DNA of 64,000 bases, from NCBI GenBank assembly GCA_019802505.1, contig JAFMOC010000006.1:2727501-2791500 (forward strand). Reading direction: 5' to 3'. Position 1 is the first letter of the stretch. Each line of letters opens with the position of its first letter. The notes under the pieces are model-generated. The model saw nothing but the letters and a program-made list of their open reading frames with translations. It was not told the DNA's origin and made no database searches. A program made the position numbers and the translations under genes. Source of the stretch: Corydoras sp. C115 (taxonomy: Eukaryota > Chordata > Actinopteri > Siluriformes > Callichthyidae). Shown one piece after another: positions 1 to 15,622 of the stretch.

Positions 1-147
1 TCGATTAAACATTCTCTACCTCTGATTTAAGTGAGGTTGGCGCTATTGGGTACCACAAAGTCATGTATTTACTTGTTTCAAAAAACTTTCAGACATAGCT
101 GGCTTGGTTAGAAACTGCTAAAGCCTAAACAGTTTGTAACACATTAT

Positions 148-153
<6 letters not shown>

Positions 154-230
<77 letters not shown>
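154..230. repeat. (AT)n microsatellite
   Basis: Uninterrupted TA dinucleotide tract of about 77 bases in mthfd1 intron 20. Confidence 0.97.
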
Positions 231-233
<3 letters not shown>

Positions 234-1091
234 AAACATGTATATACTCTTGTGTATAGAATATTTCAGTAAATATTTAAAAATCTTTATTTAAATTTTT
301 ATAACGTTAAAACCTACTTTATTTTGAATATTGTATCAGGTTAATTGGCAGGCATCACTTGAAGTGACATGACCTGTGACTTATGATTTAAACCAAATAA
401 AACCTTGCTAAATATTTAAAAAATAAGATTTAGTTTTTCACACTAGTCATTTATGATTTTTGTGGCATTATTTTTATAAACCTGAAGTATAGCTCAGTAA
501 TCATTTAGACAGAAAATGAATCAACCTACATGTATAAGAAAATCACAGAGCTGCTTGGTCAGACAAAAACACCAGCAACTTATAACAATGTGTACAGAGA
601 GCATGTTATAATTTCTTACTTTAACACTTTAAGATACAGGCCGGTTATTTATTTATTTATTTATTTAATGAAATGTTTAAAAAAAAATAGTGGTTGGTGC
701 ATTATTCCAATCCCAGCAGTGTCACTGAGGAGTTTAAAATGGAACTACAGCAGCACTGCTGCACCAAAACTCCCTCACTGCATCAATGTTACAGCATAAC
801 TGACCAAATACACCACCAAAATTATACTTGCTCTCTGACAGTTCTGATCAATAGAGAACAAAGAAACAACAGATGTACTACAGTCTGTAATTATAAAATT
901 ACAAAGTCCATCTATATGTTAAGTGGAGAAAATAGACATTGGAGCAAGAAGGTGGTGTGCCCAAACTTTTGACGGTACTGTAAATGTTTTAATATTAACA
1001 TTCAAATATTTATTATAAAAAGTCTTAGGCTAAAGAAGGAGAATACATATTTAATCCATCTTGTTTTTTTTTTAATAACTAGGTTGAATAT

Positions 1092-1104
<13 letters not shown>

Positions 1105-1131
<27 letters not shown>
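1105..1131. repeat. (GT)n microsatellite
   Basis: About 13 GT units preceded by a short AT run. Confidence 0.95.
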
Positions 1132-1134
<3 letters not shown>

Positions 1135-1556
1135 TGACCATGCTAAAAATAAAATGATCAAATACTTTACTTGTATTTGCGCTTGTATTGAAGTAGAATT
1201 AATTAGCAATACAAGTATTTGGAGGGCAGTCAGTATAATCCTAAATCAAACTGTGCACTTATCCTTCTGGTTCTTTTCTAAACATGCATACTGGAAATTC
1301 ACAGGTAATGTGCTTTAACAGCAAACTCATGACCAAAGAATTCTTCCCAACGTGAAACTTTGACAGTAAAATCAGGTTAAAACTTCCTTAGTCTAGAATC
1401 AGCTAAAAAAGACAGGACTGATGTTTTTCTAATGAGGGAAAGTACGAGCAAGTACTCAGAAAGAAAAGACAGTCCAGTTGATTCTTTGTTTGGAGCTATT
1501 ATTTAAATATATCCACATAGGATGTAAACAGAACCTAAAAGCTAGCACTTTCATAC

Positions 1557-1668
1557 CTACAAATCCTTCAGGTCCTACTAATTTCAGAGCAATTTTATCA
1601 GCCAGGATAGAAGAGTTCCCATGAGCAATATTCGCAAAAGGGCCGGCATGAACAAACACAGGGTTTCC
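1557..1668 (-). CDS. mthfd1: mthfd1 exon 20 (last in window)
   Basis: Encodes GNPVFVHAGPFANIAHGNSS and ALKLVGPEGFV, with donor GTATGA. The next expected segment (EAGFGADIGMEKF-like) is not found in bases 1-1556, so the gene continues off the left edge. Confidence 0.95.
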
Positions 1669-2116
1669 CTAAAGACAGAGAAGGAAAGAAGAAATGTAAT
1701 CTGACATACAATTTATCACAAGCATTTCTTCTTTTGATTTATATTCAAGTTAATTCACAACACAAAGTTACAACTGTTTTAATAAAGAGATGCTTAAATT
1801 TTATTTGCACTCATACTCTTTTACCTCTAGTGTCTGCATAAGGTTGGGCTTGATGGCATCTCTCATCAACACAGTCAGTGCTCCCGACACACCCTAAAAT
1901 ATAAGAAATGTTTAGTAATTACTAAGCACAAATATACTGTATGTAATTAATAACTGAGCGTAGTACATCTGGATTTGCAGGCAAGCTACTTAATATCTAT
2001 GTAGTAGTGGAATATTGTTATTAGATCAATATAATTGAAGAATCTAATACTCACAGTGCCAAACACAAAAATATCATGCACTAATATTTAATTGAATTGC
2101 CTTTATCTTTGATTTT

Positions 2117-2210
<94 letters not shown>

Positions 2211-5200
2211 GCATTTGATGTGGCGAAACCATTTCCACAAGCTTCTTAATGCTTATTACTAATTCTAATTTAAGAATAAGAATATAATATAATAATCTTA
2301 TATTATATTTAATCAAAATGATTGCATAATGAACTACATACAATGCATTAATTTCATTCAAAATAAAATTAAGAATTCTTTTCAGAAAAACCACAGCTCT
2401 AGCAATTGAGGTTAGGTGCCTTGCAGAATCGAACCGTGGACCTTTAGGTCACATGGCTGGTTTCTTAACCATAAGCCTATGACCGCCCCAATAATGTTAT
2501 TAAAAGCACTTTTAGACACCCATCACCAAGTATTTATTAATTTTGTGAACACGATTTAACAAACTTCAACTTGAAAAAAAAAACATGATTAAAACAAAAT
2601 AGAAAAACCTGACTGTTGCTGAGTGCTGCCACCTACTGACATGATGGATGGATGAACGGACGGACGGACTATATTTTTAATCTCAGAACATTTTAACCGT
2701 TATGGAATTCGGACAGCAGTGACGATCACACAGCCTGTTATTGTAAGTACATGATCTGCATCACTGACCAGGTCTTCTGTGGTGATGGGTTCCCCGCTGC
2801 GACTTGTTCCTACAACCATTTTAGCTAGCCTCTGCCTCATGTCCTCCAAATCACTGGTAAGAGCCAACACAGCCATGATCTCACTGGCCACAGTGATATC
2901 AAATTGTGCCTGCAAGATCCACAAAGTTAACACTTAATTTAACTCTATGATAACTGACCATGCAGCATTTATAGCTAAATTAACTATTTAATATCTTAAA
3001 ATGTCAATTAGAAAAGATAGTAGACCAAATGCTTACCGTCCTGGTGTAACCCTTTTCAGTTGGAGACTGACCAATAGTGATCTTTCTCAGGAAACGGTCA
3101 TTTGTGTCCAACACTGCATCAAAAGCAAAATAAAACATATATAAATAAAAAATATATAATTAAAATTACCTTAAATACTATATCCAGAATTAAAATCCAA
3201 AATAAGCATTTTAATGTTTTGTGTAGTCAAGTGTAAACACATTTACATTTAGCAGACACTTACAAAGCGACTTACAAATGAGACACCACAAGTCAGTAGT
3301 TATGGAGAAAACCAGCTACACTGTACAGTTATAAAACTTGATCGTTATCTAACCCTGCACCCCCCCCCCCCCTTTTTTTTTTTCCTACAACAGGTATTTG
3401 TTAAAAAGATGCGTCTTAAGTAGTTTATTATAAATAGTGTTTTATTTCAATTTTGAACCATACACAGCAAAGCACTGCCAGCTTAAACATTTACACCTAA
3501 AGACTTTATTTAAGGTTTAATTTATGGAGTTAATATTTAATGTTTTTAAACATGGTTTAAATATATATTGTACACAAGCATCTTTACCTCTTTGCCAAGT
3601 AACAGATTCAGGGTCAATGTCCAGTCTGACAAAGCGAGTGATCTCTTCCTCTGTTAGTGTAGAGGGATCCGTCTTCTCAATGCTCAATTTCTGTTTCAGT
3701 TTTACAAAAGTACAGTATTATTACAAATGAGAAGCGATGATCAAAAATAATAATGATATAGCACACATGGGTAGAATGTATCTTTATCCTGAATAGGTAA
3801 AACTATGACAACTTGACTTAAACGTTTCTCTATTTCTTAATCATCTTCTTTCAATTGTTCCCATTAGAGGTCGCCACAGCGATCATTATATTCATAGACC
3901 AACCTTGCCAGTCTGCTGGTTTTTGAACTTGCAAACAAGAAATGACTCTTTATGTAGCCACACCTCCTTTTAAACTTTTTAAATTCACTGCTGTAACACT
4001 GTCCTTATACATATGCTGGTAGTTTAATATATTTTAAACATAAAAAAAATTGACAGTGAAACTGGAGAATCTTAAACCTGCAAGTGTGAAATGGCATTTC
4101 ACCTGGTCTATTTGAACCTTATTTAGTATGATGGCAGATTATCAGAACTTACAAATCTATCCATTTTAAAATTATATTTTATTATATAGACTACCATTAT
4201 GGTTATAACTAAATAAAGCTCAAAAAAATCCAGGCTCACCACTACCTTTCGAAAAACAATATATGTTTGTGTAATGTGCTCATGCACTTCACATAAAACC
4301 TGTTATTTAATATAAAATAGACAACTGGTTAACTAACATCTTGTATAGTTATTGTGATTATACATTTTACAGTTACATTTATTTGTTACAAATCAATTGC
4401 ATTTTATTTGTAACTTAAGGGATAATAAACAGATTATTGCTACATAAAACCTGCTGCAGTAATCAGTCCATATAAAAATAACTTGCATTTAATAAAAGAT
4501 TTTGTCCTGACCAAAGCAAACAAGTCTAATCAAATTAATAATTTCCTTTGACTTTACCAACTGCTTTTATTGATATTTGTAAATATCCACCGTACTTGAA
4601 TCAAAATTTTAAAGAGTCGGGATGCAGTCGACAAAATAATGATCAGTCATGCACAAACTTCCAAACATGCAGTCAATAGTACAGCAAGCCTCGACATCGC
4701 ATTCATGCTCCACCACATTGACAAGCACGGCTTACATCAATTTTAAAATGACAAGAATATATCTAAATTTGCAGTCTGTCCCCTATTGATTTGTGCTAAT
4801 TTAACAATAAACCACATATCTCGTGTTAGTCTGGTGCTGCAGGTCTATTCTTAGGCTACTTCTACACAGAAAGATCTCAAACCAAAATGCATTAGTTTTT
4901 GGTACATTTAAGCAGAGAATCTATTAAAAGTCTCTTCTTTATTGTCTGTGGGTAAAAACAGGACAATGAAACCCCAACTTTTTCCCAATTGGTTCACAAT
5001 GGATCCATTTAATACAAGTTTTTTTGAAGTAGCATTGACCAAAGAGGTCCTTGGTTATTGTATTTTCTATATCTGTGCAACTCCAAAGCTTTCAGATTAA
5101 ACCAGCACACCCGTGTTCAGTGTCTATAAATAACCAAATAATGTGTCTAAGTGTTTTAGTGCAGTTTAATTCTAATTCAGAGCATGTATTAGTGTGAATA

Positions 5201-8200
5201 TATCCTTGGTCTTACAGCAGCTCCAATAAAAAAAAATATATATATATAAAATCAAAATAAAAAATAAAATAAAATAAATCTTACTTTCAGTCGGTTCATC
5301 TGCACAAGGGAAAACTGTCGCTGTCCACCACTTACAGGTACAAGCCGATTAAAAAGAGCCTGTTAAGAAAACATTAAAGCATAAGGTTTAAAATGTAGTT
5401 ATTACTAGGCCATGTCTTTAACATGATCAGACTACACATGTAGAACTGACCTTATCAGACTGAGTAGCCTCATGAAATATACGAGCATCAACAGCAGCAG
5501 CTACCAGGTTGTTTGCAGCAGTGATGGCATGAATGTCACCTGTAAGGTGAAGATTAAACTACAAACACCAAACACACCAAATATTAATGTATGACTACTG
5601 AATAGTAATAGATTATTAGTATTATTATTATTATTATTATTATTAATATGCACCTCTTCCATGGGAATAACTTGAGAATAGCCACCTCCAGCAGCACCAC
5701 CTAGTAAAACAAAAAGTTAAAGTTAAACTGCCAAGTTCATGGTGTCATTCACAGCAACAATAAGCTGGAGATCAGATGTTGACTTACCTTTTATGCCAAA
5801 TGTGGGGCCCTGAGATGGCTGTCGCACACAGGCAAAAACATTGCAATCAAGGTGAGCTCCAAGAGCCTGCACCAAGCCTATTGTAGTTGTGCTCTTTCCC
5901 TCACCCAGTGGAGTGGGGGTAATTCTAATAAGGAAAAAAATAAACCAATATATTTTCAAAAATAGCTGTACATTATTAACCTAATTCCATGCTGAATGAC
6001 ATGGTCAATATTAACAACTATTCAAATAAAAAATGGTGATTAATAGCAATAATAATAATAATAATATCTATACTTATACATACAATGAGATTTTATTATT
6101 ACTATTATTATTATATTATTTCTTGTTTATTATTAGCATTTTTTTTTATATTGTCATTGTTTTATCACTACGTAAAAAAAATGCAACACCCCAAGGGTAA
6201 TGAGATTACATAAAAACCTTATCATCACACACAACAACGCCACTTAAATGATTACAAACCACCAGATTTGATATTTTTCCATATTCTAGCAAATTATTGA
6301 CCTTAAAATTATTCTCCATGTACACACAGGGTTTGGAAGTACATGAAATCATATAATTGTTCATTGTGGGAAATTAACTAAAATTAAACATCTGTAGGTG
6401 GCCAAAGAATGTAAGTTACCTAAATAAACCTAAACACATGTATTTAGGGTACCTCAGCTCAAAGAATTACGCATGACAATTTTGAATAAATCAATAAAAT
6501 TATATTTGGATGAATGAAACTAAAATGTTTTTTTCTATTTATCTTTCATTAAACTACTGAAAAATGATCACTCTGTTCATTTACCAAATGGTATTTATAT
6601 ACAACTTAGTTGTAAAGTTAGAACATCTGTTGGCAAACTCAATCACAGTGGAGAATTATGAAGCCTCCAAGTTCTCAAAACAGCTTTAGACATTTTAAAT
6701 AATAAATTTCATAAAAGAAAAAAAAGAGCATAAGAAATAACTATCAATTATATTTAACTATATATGAATCTAAACAAAATAAAATGATAATCCTGCCAGT
6801 TTAGCTTGTTCTAAAATATTCCATCCATCCATTATCTTCTGCTTTATCCTCTAATAGGGTCGCGGTGGGGTTCCCCATGTCCATCCAGGGGAGAAAGTCT
6901 CGGGCGCTGGGCAGATACACCCAGGACAGGGCACCAATCCATCGCTGGGCACACACTCACTCACACATACACACTCAATAAGGGGCAATTTGGAGAACTC
7001 AATTGATTTGATCCATGCTTTTGGAATGTGGGAGGAAACCGGAGAACCCGGAGGAAACCCACGCAGACACGGGGAGAACATGGAAATTACATCCAGATGG
7101 GGATTCGAACCGGGAATCCCTAGCGCTGAGAGGCAAACGTGCTAACCACTAAGCCACCCTGTTCTAAAATATAAAAAGTAAAATAATTGGTACAGCTAAG
7201 AACTAAAACTGGACCAAATAATAATAATTCACTAAGGGTGAATTTAACTGGCAGAAATAGTGACCAAATCATATTCATATAAGCAAGCTTTGTTTTCTCT
7301 ACATGCATAACAAGCCTAGTGGGCACACCAACAAGAGAAAGCGAGAAAGATCGAGACACACAGAGCAAAATAATTAATACATTGACACCAAAAAGCATTC
7401 ATTCCTTTCCAATGACAGGAAGATACGCTGTGAGTTTAGGTTAATAGCCACTGTGCAAACACATGTTGCATTGGCCACACAGCACCAATGTTTTTATGCA
7501 TTAAAATTTATTTGGTAAAATAGATATTATGCAGAATTACCAGTCAAACCATAACTTTGGGGTCAATATTTATGATGGTAAAGACAATAATTTTGTGTTA
7601 TGATTGTTTCCCCAAATAAATCAGAACATGAACAGATCATTGTTTGCAGTCCATAGTTCTATTTAGCAACATGCGTGCTCTTCAAATGAAAAGGTTTACA
7701 TAAAGCTGCTTGTCTACTGCACTGTTAGCTATAGCAGGGCTGGAGTTTAAAATTGTGTTTTCATAGCAGCAATCTTTGTAATCATCATAACTGGTAGACA
7801 GTTTTATATTACATTCACATTTAACAGACACTCATTTAAAGCAATTGAAAGAAGTAACTAAATCATAAACTAACTATTCATGGTTACAGACCTTGCTAAA
7901 CCTTCGAGAATTTGTAGGACTGGTTCTTTAATAATTAAACTTTCGGTCAAAAGTCCAAAACCACTAAACAACCACTAAGGTCTGACTTAATCAATATTCC
8001 AATTCAGATTTTTCAGTGGGTAGCTAAATCCTCAGAAGCTAATGAAAATAGTACAAAACTGTTGGGATACAAACATTTGCAAACCTGCACAAATATTCAA
8101 GATTTGTCTTACCCAGTAACAACCACATATTTTCCATCACACTGGGAGCGCAGACGGTCAATAGTTTTCAGTTGCACCTTTGCCTTGCTTTTGCCATACA

Positions 8201-11200
8201 GTTCAACTTCTTCTGTGAGAAGCCCAATTTCCCTTGCCAGGTGATCAATAGGCTTTGGTACACAGGAGCGGGAAATGACAATGTCACTGTGTAGGTAAAG
8301 ACAAAAATTTAAGACGAAGACAGGGTTATCCAACAAATTAATTCCAAACACTTGTGTGCACACCTCCTTACCAAACATTTTATGAAAACTTTTCTCTAAT
8401 TTAATAAAATCAACTGCCAACACCACAGTTTAGCAACACGTACTTGGAGTTAGGAACAATAAAAAAATTATAACAAAGTCTGTCCTCCTCCTTTTACAAA
8501 TGACAATGGTATTAAACAGCCTAAAAAGGTCGCTGGTGCAATGGAAACAATCAGATGGTTGTCCTACCCATTAGGCAATGCCAATTATGTATGTAAAGCT
8601 GTCAGCCCAAAGGCAACAGCTCAGAAAGGGATACAGGTCTAATCACAATAGCGCATCAACATTAAAACTACAGTCTGACTCGAGCATCATTTATTTAATG
8701 ACAATTTAGAAAATATTCTCCATAGTCTCCAGTGGTTTGAAGACAATCATTCAACTTGAACTAAATACATAAATACAAATAACATAAGCAAACAGGTGTG
8801 TTTGTAAGGTTTTATTTTATTTTTCTGTTTGTTTTCTTTTTTTAAATTAGGACAATGCACATGGAAAAATCAATTATTAAGTGTTCTAGTGTTAGTCCCC
8901 TAACCAATTTTCAACTACTTTGTTGCTCAATTGAACCTGAACAGCTTTGGCAGTAGTGTGTTCCAAATATGGTGTTATTTATTTACAGAACTCTTTTTCA
9001 AACTATAAACCACAACCAACCTTGGAACTGGTCTCTGCAGGTTTAATTTCGTATAGGAAATGTTCCATTTGCCCGATTTGTGAGCTTCGAGGAAGCGTGT
9101 GGCACTCAGAACCGTGTTCTGTGATCAAAACATGAAACAAGCATTACACCACAAATTCAGAAATATCTAGCTTACAGTGGAATACAATCAATAGGTGTGA
9201 CAAACGCAGCATAAGTTTATTTGCCAAACTACCAAAATGAAACTTTAGAATTTTCGAATGCATCACAAAGACCACTGTGTGGAAAATAAAAAACAAAACA
9301 AAAACAAAACTGACCTGCATTAACATAGCTACAGTCATAGGACCTACTCCACCTGGGACAGGTGTGATGAAGCTTGCTTGTTCTTTAGCACTGGCATAGT
9401 GCACATCACCAACCACACGCTTTCCACTTGGTCTGGTGTCGTCTGCGTGGAGACAAAAGTATCAAGTTATAAAAACAACTTTATTTTGTCAATAAGTAAC
9501 CCATAAAAAGACAAAGAGACTGGATTGAACCAGAAATATGTAAATCATGAAATAAAAAACACATTTACATTTAGCAGAACTTTTTATCCAAAGCGACTTA
9601 CAAATGAATCACTGACCTGGAATATGATTGATTCCACAGTCAATGACTATGGCACCCTTCTTCACCCATTCACCTTTTACCAACTCCGGTTTCCCAATAC
9701 CAGTCACCAAAATATCTGCCTTACCCACCTAGGAAAACAAACACAACATTCAGTTACTTTATAGTCAGTCATGTGTAGAAAAAGTCTACACCTATTCTTT
9801 AAGATATTATATCTTTACATTGCATTTGGATAAATAATAATACAAATAACATAATACTTGTCCTGCTGAATATAGATACAGAATATCCACACCTAGAATC
9901 ATACAACAATGCAATTCTTTTAGCCAAAAATTGTGAAAAAGCAGAATAAAAACACTAAATAACTGAACAATAACAAAGTTTAATGAGGTGGTTAATTGTT
10001 TTTAGTTCAACTCATAATTTTACCACATTGAGTCACGTTGAAGTGTATCAGTTTTTATTTCAGTTTTAAGCATTTCAGCTAATAGATACTCCAAAAACAG
10101 TAAAGGGGAGAGAGGGAAGAAAAAACTACAGCCATTGTGGTGTTGTCAGGCAAAATAAAACAATCTCCTACAGCAGCTCTAATCACATGGGATTGGGATA
10201 AAATTTCCTTACCCTACCAGTAACTGTGGCATGAACATTTAGACAAATCATAAAGCTTTTACTAAGATTTAATGTGATGCCCCACAACTTAATTAAATCA
10301 TTAGCTTAGTGAAGCACCACTACAGCTTTAGAAATAGATCTGATAGATGAAAGTTCAAATACCTTAGGATTATTGTTTGTTTGTGTTTATAAATATTCAT
10401 GATGTCCTATTTATAGCATTCTTGGCAGGAGTTGGTGATTCATATTTTTATATTTCTGTTTTCAGATTAATAATCCTCAGAAATTTTAAAACAGTTTTCT
10501 TCTAGTGTATTGGGTAGATGTACTTTGGTTACCTTAGGATTGAAGCATATGAATGTAAATCAAAGTCCTAGTTAATACAGCATTTCTCAATCCTTGTCCT
10601 GGAGTAGTGTGCAACACATTTAAGTGTTTATTTAATGTGCTCCTACAACAGATTAAACTCATCAGCTTTTTAACAGCTAATTATTATTTGGATGTGTATT
10701 CAAGAAATAAAGTGCTAAAACCCACAGTTGGGCTTCATATCTAGGATTAATATACACATATACAAATTAATAATTTTTTGCCTTGTGGGTTTTCTAATCA
10801 TCATTACAAAAATTCTGCAAAATGTGTAGTTTTACCAGAAGTGCCCAAGCACTGATATGCAACTGTACCTCAGCTGCCAGGTCAACAGTTCTTGAGTGAC
10901 AGGTGGTAACTGTTGCATGATTCCAGAGCAGAAGGTCATGCATTGGTGCACCCACGATCTTACTGCGCCCAATCACTACAGCTCTTTTTCCAGCCACTGA
11001 CACACCTGGAAAATATTTTTTTTTATTCTGACAGATCAAAAACTAAACTTTTAATTGAACTATAGTATATTAAGAAGGATGTTAATTAGCCACAGACATC
11101 CCCTTTCACCAAAAGACTAATGATCACTAATTTTATGGCCAATTGTTTAATTCACATCACTAATCAAACAGTACACTGCATGAGCTACTGACCCAAATTG

Positions 11201-13748
11201 GCTCTTGATAAACTATTAAACTGTATTTGGTAACACAAATTTAAATTACAATTATATTTAACAGATGCGTTACTCTAAAGCAAAGTCAGTAAGTTTAAAA
11301 GTAACTAGTTACTCTTACCCAAAGTTCTTCACTGTTTTTTTATCTCTCCCTCTCTCTCTCACACACACGAAAGTGTCAGTGTGTCACCACTCATTAATCA
11401 GTGCATGACTAACCTGTCTGTTTAATGAGCTCCATGCATCCATTGGGTGTGCAGGGAATGAAGCAGTCTCCAAGGTCACCACGTGCCAGTTTTCCTGCAT
11501 TAATGCTTGTCAGACTAAAAACATTAATTTAATTAATTAATATTAATTAATAATAAATAAAATAAAATAATATATATACGTATATAGGCGGCACGGTGGC
11601 TTAGTGGTTAGCACGTTCGCCTCTCAGCACTAGGGATTCCCGGTTCGAATCCCCATCTGGGTGGAGTTTCCATGTTCTCCCCGTGTCTGCATGGGTTTCC
11701 TCCGGGTTCTCCGGTTTCCTCCCACAGTCCAAAAACATGGATCAAGTTAATTGAATTCTCAAAATTGCCCCATATAGAGTGTGTCTGTGTGAGTGAGTGT
11801 GTGCCCAGCGATGGATTGGCGCCCTGTCCTGGGTCTATCAGCCCAGCGCCCAAAACGTTGTCCCCTGGATGGGCATGGGGAACCCCACCGCGACCCTAAT
11901 AGAGGATAAAGCGGGAGATAATGAATGAATGAATATATATACGTGTTATTAGATTTATTTTCCAAGCAAATTTGAACTCTGGTAAAGCAAAATTTTTAGT
12001 TAAGGTTAATAAATACATAAAGAGAACTTTTTCCCTTTACCCATCCACATCCTTCTCTGGAGCCACAGCATTGGTAACCTTCTCTGTGTCAATCTTGTGA
12101 ACGGAGTCCAAAGGTAGCTGTACTATAAGTCCATGAACACTGGAGTCCTCATTAACAGCAGTGATGTGCTGCAGCACCTGTGTAAGTGATTATCCAACAT
12201 TTTATAAAGAGCAATCTGTTTTTTACCTACAATACACAATAGACAGTTCTGGGTACTGAGCATGATCATACAATAGATATACTACAACAATTCTTTAACT
12301 TTTGATTTAGCTTTTTTCGATTGATCTTTTTTAACTTTCGAAATCATACCATGAAAAAATGACATGCCTTAACCTGAAAAATGTAAACATGCCAGCAGAG
12401 TTTGGTTCCTTAACCGCATCATAACTACACTTTCACTTACCTCATCTTCAGTAGCAGTCTGTGGAAGCCTCAGGTGTGTAGCATTGATTCCAATCTAAAA
12501 CAATGAACAGAAAAGTATATTGGGTCACCCAGTCAAATTAAAGCTTTTCACATCTGTTTAAGTGTCAGTTATTGGTGGTGCTGAGTAAGTGTGTTTTGCC
12601 TCTGCATTTTTTACCTCAGTAGCAGCTTTTAGCTTCATGCTAATGTACAAGTTGGAGTCATCTCTGTTTCCCACCTGAAATTGATAAATAATAATTGAAT
12701 GCTTTCAAATCAAATATCGAATAAGTGATTTTCCTAAATAAACTATTTTAGCCAGCTGGACAGGTCCTTTAAAGTTTATTCTGAAACACTTTAAAGACAA
12801 ATGACCAAATCTATGCTAGGGATATTGTACAGAATATATAAAAATAATGTACATACATTTACATAAATCACATAATTATTGGTAATAACCTAATAGAGCT
12901 AATCTCTCTACATCAGCTTGGAATCAACCAAAACTAATATATAGCATTTTGGAAAACAAGAAAGGAAAAGATTTAGTAATAAACAACTCACACTTTAGAA
13001 AACCATAATACTACCTTAAGTCTGCAGAATGTAATGTCAATAAAGGTAGTCAGCAATGTGAAGAATGCTCAAATACAAAAAACAAATTGCTCTTATTTAC
13101 CTGCAACACCACCAGGCCTGGTTTGAAGTTTGAGCCTTTAGCCTTCAAAGCCTCCACTTCTGTTTTTAGCCTCGCACGCACCTGACTGAATAATATATAT
13201 TTTTTAAATTTATAGTTACACCACAGTAATAAACACGCTTTTCATAACACAAACAACCTACAGGGATGTAGAGGCACCAGATACCACTGTTGCTAAAAAA
13301 CGCCTCCCCAAACTGCTGTTCGATGTGGAAGCCAAGACATTATAAGAAACTGTCAAAAATGGTGTGAAAAGTTTATCCATCTCTGTGGAACTAAAGAAAG
13401 GCTATTTTAGGATACGTTTTGGGTTAAATCCTGGTTTAACTGCAGTCTGAAGCTCCAACAATCTGCCTGCCCATTAATCCTAGAACCAGGAATGTGCTCA
13501 TTTTGATGATTCTTCAGAAAGGTGTCTACATTTAATCTGTTTAAGCCTCTTAGATAACAAAAGTCTACTGATGTACTATTCTGGATTAGAGGTCCCATAC
13601 ACCCAGGTTAAAGGTCATGTCAATAATCAATTTGCTGTGAATACCGAATTTCTACTGACAAAATAAAAATTTGGCAAAATTTGAAAATGATCAAGTTTGT
13701 GGTCTGCAACTTTATAAGACTTAAATTGTATTATGTGTGCGTGTAATT

Positions 13749-13840
<92 letters not shown>

Positions 13841-15423
13841 GGAAAATTCTAAAGGCGTAACAACATCTGTCCAACAATATTGCAATATATGAAAAAATAA
13901 TTAGATTTATCTGCAATAATGAGTTTTTTTTTATTAAATAACACATTGTACAGAAACAAACAGTATATTACTTAAGAGTCAAATGTATTGCACCAATGGT
14001 TCAGATTAAATATTATTTATGTATCTGAATTTACAACTATGCACAGAAAAAAGTTTATGGATTTCTTTATACTTATGTTTGATATGATTTTTTGTTCATG
14101 TGTGAGCATTTCTACTGCTTGGACACAAGTCTTGAATTATTTGCATATTTGTATTTTTCATTTTTGGGTAGATTCTACAAAGGTTAGGGTAGTGCATAGA
14201 CCTTTTGCTGTATTATAGATTTAATATGTCCCTAAATCTTGAATCACTTAATAATCATTTGTTTGCAGTCATTTCCGTGCTAGTATTCAAACAATTAATT
14301 AGTTTTACAGTTACTTGTTAAAATGGCACAAACTCGTCAGCTTTTAAAGGCATTTGATTTGGTTATTTGCTTTAATTTGAAGATAAAGAACATTTTAAAT
14401 AGGCATTGTTTTGCTTCACAAACCCTGCCTTGGACGCACAGCTTGTATCAAAGAGGCTCTTTATATCTTTTTTAATCTCTCGGTGATAAAAAGAGATGTT
14501 CAAAGGTTAATTTACAAACACTTAAATTTTACCAAAGAGGTATGTGTAATATACAAATATGATTGGATCAATATAAAAAAAAACAACTGAAGTGAACTGT
14601 AAAGTCAAATCACTATGCTATTACGGGAAAACAGTCAGAAATAGGACCAAGTGGTACAAGGTCCTGAACAGCGTCAACAACCTGATCAGGATTGAGCTTT
14701 TAATCATGAAGAGCGATGTAAGAGTTGAACTGATCATGTCAAATCTGATTATATCAAGTCTTTCAGCAAGCTAATGTCACACTTTCATCTTATCTTATGA
14801 CACCGTATAATCATTACACCTGTGAATGCCAGTAATGAGCATGTTTATTTTTCTGTGGTCAAAATTCCTGATGAGAAGAAGATGCTGTAGATTTAATGTG
14901 CAAGTCCATGCAGCCATGCCTAATATTTCTGCATTACAGTTTTACAAATGGTACTGCTTTAAGGTTCAATAGTTATCCACATTTACAAGCATTTTCCACC
15001 CTTTTCCTTCACACAACTAATTTTCCCTGCAGTGCCTAACAATTAAAAACACAACAAGCTGAACCACGACCTATTCATGCTCCTTTTATTTTAAGTCTTG
15101 ATGACCTCACCTGTCAGCAGTAAAACCATTAATTACAGATACTTCCAGGTCTCTTCACCTACTTTTTTGAGTTCACTGTAGGCTTATTTTGTTGAATTAG
15201 TTTATATTTTACATTCAAAATTAGGTTCTGAAAATCTTTTAATGTCAATTTATAAGACCAGATTTCACATAAATCAACTATTTAATTCATACTTTTTTAT
15301 TGTGTATAACATTATAAACAATAGGTGGCGTTAAATTCATTATACTATATTATTCACACTTACAATTTTATATGTATGCACATGTCTATAACACACTCTA
15401 TTAAATATATATATACACTCTAT

Positions 15424-15506
<83 letters not shown>

Positions 15507-15537
15507 TAGTGTGTCTATATGTCTATAACACACTATT

Positions 15538-15622
<85 letters not shown>

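Larger units (their letters stand above)
1..1556. other. mthfd1 intron 20 (partial)
   Basis: No exon seen on either strand. Holds an (AT)n tract at about 154-230 and a (GT)n run at 1105-1131; otherwise AT-rich unique-looking sequence. Confidence 0.7.

Noticed and set aside
2110..2210. Long YIYIYIYI frames at 2.1, 13.8, 15.5, 40.2 and 62.2 kb
   Set aside because: Translation of (AT)n microsatellites.
5618..5645. Direct-repeat array as a possible CRISPR
   Set aside because: Simple ATT microsatellite in a vertebrate intron; no spacers.
6851..7081. Open frames of 60-100 codons (SPCxxGFPPGSPVSSHSPK type) recurring at many sites
   Set aside because: They all fall in SINE bodies on one strand or the other; recurrence follows the repeat, with no start context, splice sites or homology.
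11587..11660. tRNA gene suggested by box A and box B
   Set aside because: The motif belongs to the SINE head and occurs in every copy; it does not fold into a full cloverleaf in my reading.
13256..13345. Coding-looking patch in mthfd1 intron 1
   Set aside because: Frame does not connect to exons 1 and 2, which already join exactly; no family match.
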